From the NCBI GenBank assembly GCA_949752745.1, contig OX457027.1, positions 92,599,725 through 92,663,724 on the forward strand: 64,000 bases of DNA, given 5' to 3'. Origin of the DNA: Protula sp. h YS-2021 (lineage: Eukaryota > Annelida > Polychaeta > Sabellida > Serpulidae). The notes under the pieces were generated by a model. The model was not told the DNA's origin. It did not search any database and saw only the letters and a list, made by a program, of their open reading frames with translations. Each line of letters starts with the position of its first letter. The stretch's first letter is position 1. Both the position numbers and the translations under genes were made by a program. Of the stretch, positions 26,001 to 35,679 are shown in pieces.

Positions 26001-29000
26001 TTATAATGTCTTTATGTTTTAATGACTCTGCTAATAGCTACTTTTAAGGTTAATTCTACTGTATGGTTGTGGCAACTAGTCGTCTCCTGCCGACCAAAAA
26101 TAAGGTAGAGAAAAGTATATTCTTAAATTGTAATCATGGTATGTGAAGAATTTCCGTTCTTACCAAATTTCACATTTACTTTCATATTTTACCTTAGAAT
26201 AATTGTTGTTTGCATACTCTTCGACTGAAACATTTCTGCATAATACATTAATCATATTACTCAGGCATGGCCAATCACGTATACCATTTGGTTGTCATGA
26301 ATGTCTTTAATTTTTAAAAGTCAAAACCGAAGTTATAATTTTAAAACAATTCCCCGGTTTTTAACCAAACGCAAAGTACAGTTCTGAAAATAAAACGCCT
26401 TTTTGTGGGAACCGTAGAGTACTGAATAAAAGCTGACCCCCATTTAACTAATTTAGTACTTCGTGCAGACCCCATCTGGCATAAACCTTATCTCCGCTTT
26501 TAAACACATATGGTAACACATATGATAGCATGTACCCCCAAGGGTCCCTTAATTGGTCAGATGTTATATTAATTCCGTGGTCCTGTGCTCGATTGTAGTA
26601 CTGTTCGATTGCTTTAGCTAATAGAAAGCAGTGAGTTAGATTGCCAGTTACGGAATTTGAATTTAATATGTATTGAAAATATTTTCCAGTATTACACATC
26701 TTTCTATAAAAGTTTGAGATTGTGGTGTGCAGAAACAGCACGGAGGAAATGTAAATGGTTCCCTTAACCATCACAATATTTCCAGCAAAGCATGCCCAAA
26801 CGAAGTTTTTATTTGAAAAAGAAACATGTTTAAGTGTTCTGGCACCATCTCTCTCTCTCACGCAGACACACACAAACAGCCTCTCTCTCACTTTCACTTT
26901 CACTTTTCTCTGCATTTAATTCCCTGTTTTAATATTCCATCATATGTGAAAATAATGATGTCATTTTTCACCGATCTGAAAGTCAATGCCACTAGTCAAA
27001 ATAGTGAAGGAAATAATTTCCAACATTATCTAATACATGTATCGGTGGACTGGTTGTGATAATTGATGATCTATGCTTTACGATTTAAATGAAGAACAGT
27101 TAAAGATCTTACGCAATGCTGTTCTTGTAGAGGGCATTGTCAGCACCAAATCTTTTTTCTTTTAATGCCAGATCCTCCAGTTGGATATTTTTCCATTCTA
27201 CTCTCGCTTTCAGTTTATAATTAAAAACTAGTTTTTTGAAGTGATGATAAAAGTTTGCAATGAGATACTGGCCGACCAAATTGCCGATCACTGAATACAC
27301 TCCAGAATCCCTTGCCGATTTTATCATGGACTAGACATCGGAAACTTGATAGATAAGGACACCCACTGACTGAAATTCAACAACAATTATATGTATATTC
27401 ATTTCATCAGTAAAATTATTTTATTTTGTCAAACTTGTGTTTGTTTATGCAAAAGTTATTTACTTATTTAATAATTATTTTCAAAAATAATAAGCTTTAA
27501 CGCTTAACAACGAGAACAAAATCAAACGTTTAGAATTTTAATCGATCAATATCTGAACAAAGCTTTCTTAATACTGCAGTTTAATAAAACTAAGATTCTG
27601 TTGAGATACTTAAAATACACCAAATGAAACAAAAAATTTGTGAGTACATGCTTCCAGAAATCCTTTGATAAATGAGATGTTTTGTTAAAGGACTCGATTT
27701 GTTTGCTGACTGTCAGGTTAAGGTCCTCTGCAACTTTGTTACCCAGCTGGTCGGCAGTTTTAATCATGGAATTCGTATTGTTTACATAGAAGGAGATATA
27801 TCCATTGCTGAAAATATAAGTTAAATATGTAGCAGAACCAATTGTATAAAGTTGCAAAATAATTAACTGATATAATAACACACTAAACAGAGTAAAGATG
27901 TATTTATATATGAAAAAAATACGCAATGTTGATGGAGATATATCCATTACTGAACAGAGAAGTTAAAAAAGTAGCAGAAGCTATTGCACAAAGTTGTAAA
28001 TAAAATAATTACAAATAAAATAATATACAAATAGGGAATAGTTTATAATGATAAATGATATAATAATAAATAGAATAGATTATAACGTAATGCTACAGAA
28101 AACCTGCAAAGTATCTGAAATCAATCTAAAACTAACATAACCCGAAATATCAAGCAGTATTTAGCAAAATTAATGACGTGATCTGTATTTTAAAGAGAAA
28201 AAACATATTTTAGAGCATGAATTCATAGTTACATGCTGCTTTTCACTAAAATATATTCATGCAGACGTTTATAGGTCAACTTTTGCTTACTGTTGCCCAA
28301 CAACTCTGCAAATAAGAGACATCATTTACTTGAGAACGATTTAAATTTATTTATTTAGAAAACCATAGTTAGACTTTGAACTGATACGTTTGTACTATCT
28401 TACAGATAAAATGACAACACCGTGTTTTGTGATGAGTTGTGTGGTAATTTAAAACTAGAAGCGTAATAAATAACCAATTAAAATGTGATATTCAATTTGA
28501 TGGCGCCAATATTTTATTTAAGTAAAACGTAATTGTTCCGTTTTTCAACTTTTTGTTAAGAAAGATACTGGAAATTACATGAAAATTACTCGACACATAG
28601 CTAGTCCTGCATTTATTTTTCGAGTAAGGAGTGTTTGGTGTAATTTAGACTAAAAGATTATGAAATTAAATCGCATAGTCAAGTACTGTAAATCTAAATA
28701 GAAATTTGTAGCACATGTATTATATTCTCATACTGAGCGGTCATTCTCATACACAGACTTCTTATCCGACAGTTTGTATCATTGATGATATCGTTAACTG
28801 ATCCATATTGGCTATTTAGAACAGTTATAACAAATATAGTTCTTTAACAATAAATTTTTAGTGATCACTTTATAAACTATTTGATTTACCTGGAACTTGT
28901 TTATTTACTTATTCCATAATCGATATAATCTGAGAAATATTCCTTAAGTCTAGTATCTATCAGTCGCTGTATCTTAATGTATTACCCACTTTATTTTGTG

Positions 29001-32000
29001 CTGCTTACTGAGTACACATATGATGCAGCCCAGTGTTTTCCAAAAACACAGATGGAATAAAGCTTACTCATTAGCGTATTTTTACATATTTAACATATTT
29101 ATTGTGTTTTTCTTGTTGAGCACAGTTGCTCTGTATTGCGCCTACCTATGATAATTATGTGTACACTTTCTATGTGGTGGTGATTCACTCTTTCTCACAT
29201 ATTACACTTGCTTTCTGATGTAATCCAAGTACGCCCTCTTTGTGGTGTATACGCGGGTAACTTACTCACTTACAGGTGCTCAGTGCACTTAATCAGCAGT
29301 ACTGGTCTGTACTTATAATGAAGTTTACTCAATCCTTAAATTTGGCATACTAACTTAACTTATTGGTCTAAATACGTTCACCTAAATTGTTTTAGTTTTC
29401 CATGCCTTACCTTTTTGTACGTATGCGTTACACTACTACTACTTTTTATTATATTCTGTTTCATTCAGCATACTCAGTCAGCCAACCAATTCATTCTACT
29501 AGTGCTGTTTTATCAGTACACCTAGCCTATTTTTTTGGTCGCTGTTAATCATTACTCACTTACTCTGTGGTACTTATTCAGTTTTATATCTGCTTTGCTA
29601 TTAGTACTCTAGTTTTTAGATACGCTATATCTTTGTTGTTTTGTGCAGCATTAATTTTAAGTTTATGAGTTCTGCGGTAGTCTTGAACATCTCGTACACT
29701 AACTTTGTGTTGAGTACCCTGTGCACTGATTTCGCATTGCGTATTGCACTCAATAATTTATTTTATTTTCTGCAGATGTTTCAGTACATTTAATAGCACT
29801 ACTTTTCTGTAAGTGCTTGTTCTTGCGCATATTAAGTAGATTTTCATGATACTAATTTTGCGTGGGTGCTTAATGCATTGCTGCACGGAATTTTCTCATT
29901 GCATTTTATTTTCTAGTGCTTTATCAAACTGCGGGGCTTTATACTATGGTGCTTACACGAAACACACAATCTGTGGGGAGTAGACAGCAAGCATACCTTA
30001 TAGAATTTTCTCAGTACCTATCTTACTCGTGTGTCGTTTCCCCATAAATGTTATTTGTTGTGCATTTCCTCTTATCAACTTACTCGTAAGAACGATCTCT
30101 CAGGTACTTATAGAGGTTGAAAGTGTCGTTATAGGCAATATCAAATGTCACTTTTTTTGCTTTTATATCTTTATCCAGTTGATCTATCTCTTTTCTGTCC
30201 TCGCACATTTGTGGCTCAGTCCCGCAACCCTCTGAAAAAATTCCAATGCTGCTGTATTTTTTTAAACTAATTTTTTGATTTCTTGAGTGAAAGAGACTAG
30301 AAATGTTTGCCAGCTTGTGTGTACCTATTAGTTATATCTGTTCTCAACATCAGAATTTTTCAGTGTCAGAAACAATAAGCATGTTATTTTTGTAGCATTT
30401 TGTGTATCTTTAAAATTGTATAGTCTCCCAATAGTCCAATAGTCAAATAAAGGTAATATTTTATTTTATACTGACTTTGAGATTTCATAAATGTATTAAA
30501 AAAGTCATTATAATTGTCTCTTTGCAATTAGCTTTACAGCCTACAAAGAAATGTCCAAACATATCTACCAAATCACAATTAATCACTGTTATCAGCTACA
30601 TCAGTAACCTTAACACTTGAATTTATTCATCACATACATCAATGAGAACCAATATGTACAAAAAGTAAACAAATAAATGCCAGTTATTATACACCGGCTT
30701 ACTGAAATACTCAGAATTGAATAATATCCATCCTGCACTGGCCACCATTGTGAACACTCCTGGTGTCAAAATAAAGTTAACAATTAATTTGTTCATAACC
30801 ATTATCTTATTTTCACTATTACCAGAGTCATCAACATCACGATCATTTTACCGTTGATTATTCGTACTATGTATGTAGGTGTTATGAATGTAGGTGCAAT
30901 GTGTCAGTGTCGTGTGCTATGTTTATGCAACAGATTTTCTTTTGAGCAATTCAGTTTAGTTTTTGACACCTTTGCTGGAAGATGTAGCCAGAATGCAAAA
31001 GATATGACATAGTTTTACATAAGAACCAACCAGTCAAGGTGACAGATCCAGAGGGTGGGATGTTCAAAGGCTGAGCCTCATTTAATTAAAAAACTTGTCA
31101 GACTCACTCAAAATTAGCTCCTTCAATTGACATGAAGTTGAGACCCCTACCCAAAACCTGTATCGACCAGCGTATAATACAAGAATTAACTTATTTTTTC
31201 CAGTGATAACAGCGCCTACCCAACGTTTCTTTCTTCCTGTACCCAAACACAACAAACATTTATTGCGCAGCAGTAATATTTTATGAGCAGTAGACATGTC
31301 GTTAGCGGATTTTTTAGATTTTATTGTTTGTTAGATCAACGGAAATGCTCAGTTTAAAGACTGATTCCATCTGTCTGTATAAGAATACACCCTAAGTAAA
31401 ACGTTATGGAATATATATCTGAGCGTTGTTTCAGCTCATTTGTTCTTTGTGCTCATTGTTAATGAATATCGATAAAAACGTAAAGAAAAGAAAAAAACTG
31501 GACAGTTTATCCCATTGTTCTGGATATAGAACTTCACTCTTGTATCAATTAAACAAACTAAACAAGAAATTTTGCTTCACAAAGAAACAAGGTGACATGG
31601 TATATTTACGTGCTTGTTCTTTAATACTATTGACTTCATTTGTGAGTCTGTATATTTCACTGTCACTAGCAGCAAGCTCTGAAAATGTAGAGGTACGCAA
31701 TACTCTGACCAAGACTACTTGGAACGCGTTGTTACTATAAATATTATTGCTATCAATACAGTTGCTATAGTTGCAACAAGTGCTACTGTTATTACTAATA
31801 TTGTTGGTATTTCTTGTATGAGTATTATTTCTGTAATACTACTATCTTTTTTCTCATAATTGTTATTATTCTTTTATCATTTTAGTTGAAAGTAATAATT
31901 ATCATGATTATAAGTAGAAATAGTACTAATAGTAGTAGTTGAAGCAGTAATATAAGTATCATTTGTAAGTAGCACTATTATTACAGAAATAAGAAGAATA

Positions 32001-33437
32001 GTGTCAGGACTTAAGTTGCGCAATTTCAAATTTGGGAGCATGAATGACTTATGTGACATACGTGCATTTGTAGGCTGTTCTTCCCGTGCATCTTCTATAT
32101 CTTGATCTGATGCGAGATACTCAAAATCGTGTGGTACCTCTGCATTAACGTTAACTTATACTTTTTATTGTTGTCAATAATTATGGTTAGTTTGAAGTCA
32201 CAAACTGTTGTGCTTTAACCATAAAATTACACAAGAATATTGCTGATTTATTTCATTAGAACTCTCATTTCACCGCTTATACTGCTTTACGGAATGTGAA
32301 TATTAAAACGCCACTAACCGCAGTGTCGACAGCCGTACAATTCCCAGCGCAGTGATATGTGGTTGTGCCATGTGACTGGGTGAAGTCTCAAGGATTTGGC
32401 AAACAGGCTGTGTGGTAGGTCATGTTTTACAAGCGTGTTTCGGTCTGAATTGCCAGTGTAAACAATCGTTTGAAAATTGTCGTCTCGCACTGGTAGCCAG
32501 TCTTCGAACACGTCGTTGGGACTGTAGTGATACAAATAATGCACATATCTTAAGGGAAGAGGCATAGTTAAATATCATAGGGAACTGATGAGCTCTTTAT
32601 CCAAATTTTCGAAATTAAAGTACACTTAAAACACCTAAAACGATATCAGTCATACATTAAAAGACAAGCAGATTGTATATAGATAACGCATGCATAGTTG
32701 TTTTTACTTGTATGTTATTTTGTAGCTTTTCACCCATTGGTCAAAATCAGATCTGCCCTGCGTTCCTATGGCAATGAAGCCACCAAACTCCTTCATAGTT
32801 ACTTGGATCCATTGATCCTGTCTGTTGTATAAAGCTGCCCAAGCCCCTGAGCAATCAAATCATATCACTTTGTATGTATCCAACGTGAACTGCTTGGAAT
32901 TACACATCTTATTACGAGACACACAGAGTATAAAGGTATGAGTTGTTCACTTTTTCCAAAACTTAATTCTTGATTTCACCCTTAACTGATTCTGTGTGCT
33001 CTGTATATATGAGTTTATGTATACATGTCTATTATCTATTTAAATATATAGCACATACATAAATGTTATATATTGATTTCTGGCAATATTATGTTAAGAA
33101 CAGAGAGTGAAAATGACAAGAGAAAGAGAGAAGGGAAGGGGAAGATAGAGAGGAGAGAGAGAGAGAGAGAGAGAAAGGAGGAAGGGGAGAGAGAGAGAGA
33201 GCAGACAGGACATAGAAGAGAGGAAAGAAGAACTGTAAAACAAAACAAGCAAACTAAAAAAAAAACAAATAAGTATTGCTGACTTTGTACCAACAAACGA
33301 ATTTTTTAGGGTGGTATGCAAGCAGGAACGGCTCGGAGCATGATGTGCATTCCACGAACTTGAAGCACTTAATTGTTGATTTGCGGTACCCAAAGGGCAT
33401 ATCAACGGGTACTTTTCACTCTTCTTGCAAGCCAATG
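19859..33437 (-). CDS. Gene A: F5/8C-domain protein with four copies of an unrecognised two-Cys module (11 exons)
   Basis: Exons read on the minus strand: 33437-33291, 32846-32708, 32548-32319, 30231-30084, 27807-27648, 27330-27113, 25389-24258, 23909-23625, 21849-21571, 21182-20921, 20067-19859. All introns are GT-AG, phases match at every junction (1,2,1,2,0,2,0,0,0,1), and the sum is an open frame of 1068 codons plus stop. Order: F5/8 type C (discoidin) domain, residues ~1-172; Cys-containing helical segment with a G-C-x-T-E-P-x-M-C motif (~173-221); helical exons (~222-347); large exon (~348-724); four related two-Cys modules (end of the large exon and the next three exons); Cys-rich tail ending P-R-C-I-T-I-P. 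There are many N-x-S/T sites. F5/8C domains usually bind glycans or lipids outside the cell; the remainder I do not recognise. The N-terminal signal exon was not found, so the 5' end is incomplete. Exon structure is supported by paralogue B at 54.6-61.6 kb. A secreted or surface role is inference. Confidence 0.82.
20100..20245. repeat. Minisatellite, GTTGTGTCACTGCC type, short allele
   Basis: Imperfect ~15-21-bp repeats in the gene A intron beside the terminal exon. The homologous place in the pseudogene (49140-49570) is about three times longer. Confidence 0.7.
20921..21182 (-). CDS. Gene A repeat-module exon 4
   Basis: 262 nt, phase 0 in and 1 out, identical in length to 55022-55283. Acceptor TACACAG. 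Motifs: F-K-R-Q-S-S, L-T-L-K-N-I-V-C-A-I-A-N-L-T, Y-D-F-Y-A-L, S-D-C-D-S. Donor GAG/GTAAAT. Confidence 0.85.
21571..21849 (-). CDS. Gene A repeat-module exon 3
   Basis: 279 nt, phase 0-0. Acceptor AATCTAG, donor CAA/GTAAGT. Motifs: L-T-M-K-D-I-L-C-D-I, Y-D-Y-F-Q-M-D-L-Y-R, G-N-C-S-S-I-T, then an R-R-W-R helix ending P-W-I-Q. Confidence 0.85.
21855..23600. other. Gene A intron between module exons 2 and 3
   Basis: AT-rich intron; a short (TA)n run near 22240. No further exon seen. Confidence 0.6.
23625..23909 (-). CDS. Gene A repeat-module exon 2
   Basis: 285 nt, phase 0-0. It encodes L-K-D-I-L-C-H-V-A-S-L-V, Y-Y-Q-F-Y-E-L-A-L-Y-R, G-N-C-S-A-I-T and ends W-I-K at a GTAGGT donor. The two cysteines sit at the same places as in the neighbouring modules. 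The symmetric phase allows duplication or skipping without frameshift. Confidence 0.85.
24258..25389 (-). CDS. Gene A large shared exon with repeat module 1 at its end
   Basis: 1132 nt, phase 2 in and 0 out (1135 nt in gene B). Acceptor TTTTATAG, donor GTACAG/GTTCGA. Helical throughout. A central stretch around L-S-L-I-S-I-A-G-D-A-V is followed by W-K-K-T-A-E-E-V-R-K-V-R-D-H and several N-glycosylation sites. The last ~80 residues carry the repeated module: L-T-V-R-D-I-V-C-C-I-A, then Y-D-F-Y-T-L, then a Cys (G-A-C-D-I-T). No known family was recognised for the first 300 residues. Confidence 0.85.
25395..26440. other. Gene A intron sequence
   Basis: Nothing recognised apart from AT-richness. 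Confidence 0.5.
26448..26703 (-). CDS. Candidate alternative last exon inside gene A
   Basis: An open frame of 85 codons plus stop follows a strong acceptor (pyrimidine tract then TTTTATAG) and starts in phase 2, exactly the phase left by the exon ending at 27113. It encodes M-C-N-T-G-K-Y, two further Cys-containing helices and W-G-Y-M-L-S-Y-V-L-P-Y-V-F, ending H-E-V-L-N. The acceptor resembles that of the next main exon. Gene B shows no counterpart in the equivalent intron. Use of this exon would end the protein before the large exon and the repeat modules. It could also be an unrelated insertion. Confidence 0.4.
27113..27330 (-). CDS. Gene A shared exon 3
   Basis: 218 nt, phase 0 in and 2 out. 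Acceptor GTCTAG, donor TTGC/GTAAGA. It encodes V-Y-S-V-I-G-N-L-V-G-Q-Y-L-I-A-N-F-Y, then L-E-D-L-A-L-K. The paralogue at 59581-59837 has the same core and is 39 nt longer. The exon is amphipathic and helical; its function is unknown. Confidence 0.78.
27648..27807 (-). CDS. Gene A shared exon 2
   Basis: 160 nt, phase 2 in and 0 out, identical in length to 60497-60656. Acceptor ATTTTCAG, donor AAGCAT/GTACTC. The helical peptide begins N-G-Y-I-S-F and ends K-D-F-W-K-H; the paralogue ends Q-A-F-W-N-Q. N-x-S/T sites are present. Confidence 0.78.
27810..28940. other. Gene A intron sequence
   Basis: Part of the intron between shared exons 1 and 2. AT-rich; near 27925-27960 a short echo of the exon 2 start region (GATGGAGATATATCCATT) occurs, probably a local duplication of the exon boundary. 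Confidence 0.5.
28960..30080. repeat. Degenerate intronic repeat rich in donor-like sites
   Basis: Low-order repetition of TGCTACTTACTCAGTAC-like text next to shared exon 1 of gene A. On the minus strand it yields several GAGTAAG strings (near 29064, 29262, 29559, 30023) that copy the true exon 1 donor GA/GTAAGT at 30084. The matching intron of gene B (61260-61460) has similar wording. Confidence 0.4.
30084..30231 (-). CDS. Gene A exon 1 of the shared region: Cys-containing helical segment
   Basis: 148 nt, the same length as its paralogue at 61465-61612. Acceptor TTTTTTCAG, donor CGA/GTAAGT. It encodes G-C-G-T-E-P-Q-M-C-E-D followed by a highly charged helix (E-I-D-Q-L-D-K-D-I-K) ending Y-L-R-D-R-S-Y. 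The two Cys residues flank the exit of the F5/8C domain. Phase 1 in, phase 2 out. Confidence 0.82.
30240..32310. other. Gene A intron between F5/8C domain and shared exon 1
   Basis: No confirmed exon. A + strand ORF at 31597-31740 begins with a hydrophobic signal-like stretch but has no splice partner that I can show. The minus strand has ATA/GTA-rich low complexity near 31740-31990. Confidence 0.45.
32319..32548 (-). CDS. Gene A exon: C-terminal F5/8C domain
   Basis: 230 nt, phase 2 in and 1 out. It encodes F-x-G-N-S-D-R-N-like and L-R-L-H-P-V-T-W-H followed by H-I-S-L-R-W-E-L-Y-G-C, the conserved end of F5/8C domains including the closing cysteine. The donor GCG/GTTAGT joins in frame to the exon at 30231, giving a Cys-Glu-Gly-Cys junction. 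Confidence 0.85.
32708..32846 (-). CDS. Gene A exon: central F5/8C domain
   Basis: 139 nt, phase 1 in and 2 out. It encodes G-A-W-A-A, then D-Q-W-I-Q-V, then I-G-T-Q-G-R and D-Q-W-V-K-S-Y, which are hallmark core strands of discoidin domains. Acceptor TTGCTCAG, donor CATACAA/GTAAAA. Confidence 0.85.
33114..33238. repeat. Purine (GA) tract
   Basis: About 125 bp almost only A and G on the + strand, starting 53 nt past the donor of the first F5/8C exon of gene A. Capable of triplex formation in principle. Confidence 0.8.
33291..33437 (-). CDS. Gene A exon: N-terminal third of F5/8C domain
   Basis: Phase 1-1, 147 nt. It encodes C-P-L-G-T-A-N followed by L-S-A-S-S-S-W-N, the classic F5/8C start (Cys, LG motif, SASS strand). 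The acceptor is CCTGGCAG and the donor TTG/GTACAA. Splicing to 32846 restores V-G-A-W-A-A, the expected domain continuation. The first upstream exon (signal peptide) is not identified. A purine/pyrimidine tract follows directly in the downstream intron. Confidence 0.75.
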
Positions 33438-33948
33438 CTGCCAGGGTAAATGCATTCATTTTTACTGATAAGGCCGACGTTAAACTTAAATATAAAAAAG
33501 TACATAGTTTTAAGTAGATAATAAATCGGATAATTGCTTCCCAATGTGTGCACTAGTGCATACATCGATATACATTAAAATGTGGCGAAGCTGTATTGAA
33601 ATGTTAATTTGCCAAGACTCTACTCTTTTTGAATATTTGTTTGAAGAATATTAATTAAAAAGGAATATTAAACAGGCAATACTTCTCGATTAAGGAATAT
33701 AGCGCTTAAATGTGATAACGAATAAATTTTTGAGTTACTCACCTGAAGAGGTTGAAAATTTACAACACTTCCGTTCGGGTTTCGTGCGCTTCTTTTCTCA
33801 ACGTGGCGGTTAGTAACGTATGTTTTATTACATGTTAATGCATTAATCTTATTGAATATTTTGTTGTACTGTCAGAATACTGCCATTTAGCAGCTTCGTA
33901 TTTAATGAAAACATAACTAAATCTTTGCTTATCATGAAATCAATTTAC

Positions 33949-34284
33949 CAATAATTCCACAGCCATAAATCTCCCAGCGTAATGAGATATGGCCGTGCCA
34001 GGAGACAGGATGCAACCTGACATATCTCCCATACACCGCTTCTGGCATGTTATTATATTTTATTCCATTTCTATCGGAATTGCCTGGGAAAACCACGACA
34101 GAGCCATTTGACGAATTCACCATTTTGAATCCAATGTAAAAGAAACTGACACTGATGCTGTAACTCGTGACCCACTATTGAGCATTTTGTTTGCCTTGTG
34201 TCGCGATTTTTGTGATAGTCTGGAAAGTGCCCATATCAACCTGAACCCATTGGTTCTGGTCGTTGGCTGCAGCCGACCAACCAC
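33949..34284 (-). pseudogene. Second F5/8C exon with an in-frame stop
   Basis: 336 nt, acceptor CATGAG, donor ATTG/GTAAAT, phase 1-1. It encodes G-W-S-A-A-A-N-D-Q-N-Q-W-V-Q-V-D-M, T-Q-G, W-V-T-S-Y, V-R-L-H-P-V-S-W-H-G-H-I and L-R-W-E-I-Y-G-C, a fused central plus C-terminal discoidin exon. A TAG stop lies at 34177-34175 where F5/8C domains usually have Gln (one C-to-T change). The rest of the frame is intact over 111 codons, so the lesion looks recent. Because the exon is symmetric, skipping it would preserve the gene A frame. It could be a polymorphic or sequencing stop. Confidence 0.7.
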
Positions 34285-35571
34285 CTCATGACAAAAAAAA
34301 ACAAAACAAAAGGTCTATGCAACGGCAAGTCTTTTCCCGTTTGGCTTACTAACCTCTATATCGCCATTAATTCTAGTATGTTTGTAATCTTTACAGTGAA
34401 ACCTGCCCTAAGGACACCCTGTATATTAGGAACACATGCTGAACCAGAACTTCGGAGTCATCTGCGGTCTTTGCAGTATGAAAAGCTGAATTCTTGGCTA
34501 AGTCTGCACTTAAAAAGCGATTGCATTTAAAAAATGGGAAGAAAAAAGAAAGAGGAATTCACTATTTATATGACGACTTGTTTCTCTCAGTTTTAAGCTT
34601 TGCTGTGTATCTTCTTCTAATTACATGAAGATGCGTGAGAAACAAAGCACAAAGGAAATAATTTTATTATGATTGGGTATTTCTGTTTTGATCAAAATTA
34701 TTACTAAATAGGCTTAGTAAATTAAATGTCCTTAATACTCAGCTTTTGCTGTACTTGGCAATGTATTAATTGGCCTAGAATTTTTACACAATCAAGTTAA
34801 AAGTTATATTGAAATTAATAGTAATTTTGTTACTTTTTACGACAAGCAATATTTTAATCTTTGCAATCAATATTAAATATATAATAATAATAATTTAATA
34901 ATAATGGTTTAAATTCTGTTAAATTAACTATTAAAAAACACCAGCAACAGCAATATGTTTTCTGTAATTCAGAAAACATCAGTATATCATGAGAACAGGA
35001 TTGCTCATGTTAGGAAGGTGTTTGTAAAAACGATATTATATTTTTGCGTTTCAACTAGCCCATTGCATTCTGTTAGATTTTGGAAAAGGGTGTCTACTTG
35101 TCACACAATCAGTTTGCTTCATATCCGAACCCGGATTTTGGAATCAAGGAGCCTGCGATTCCTTGAGCAACCTTCTCAGTATCTGAACTAACTGTGACCG
35201 CCATGGAAGCTGCGCCACCATTTCAAATGCCCAGGTATACAAAATAATCTGTGATTTTGGTTTTTAAGAGTGAAGCCATGGTGAATGAATAGTTTATATT
35301 TACCTCCTCCTGCACTAGCTATTCAAGCATATCCTGGTTGTGTTGTTATCTATTACATAAATAAAATAAATCACGATGCCATGTTTCTTCATAGAATACA
35401 CACCATTGTTTTTAATGTATAACTACCTAAACAAAACATATATATGTAGCGTTTTAATTTAAACAAAGATATGACTATTTATTCCTATTTACGAACTGAA
35501 GGTTTATGACTATTGTCTTTGCATCTTTTAAGCATACTTAAATTTTAAATGTGGGTATGTCCGGGAATTAC

Positions 35572-35667
35572 CTGCCATACTACTTGAAGCAGACGTTGGG
35601 GCTACTTTCTCCAGATCGAGACATATCTCTGACTCTGCCTCAAGATCCAAGCAAGTCGTTGCATATT
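35572..35667 (-). CDS. Possible small Cys-containing exon upstream of gene A
   Basis: 96 nt, phase 1-1. Acceptor ATTACAG, donor GCAG/GTAATT. It encodes a short peptide with two cysteines (T-C-L-D-L-E, I-C-L-D-L-E) and T-S-A-S-S-S-M-A-G, which resembles the SASS strand of an F5/8C start and joins in phase with the exon at 34284. Short and unsupported by a paralogue in this window. Confidence 0.35.
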
Positions 35668-35679
35668 CTGTAATGGCCA

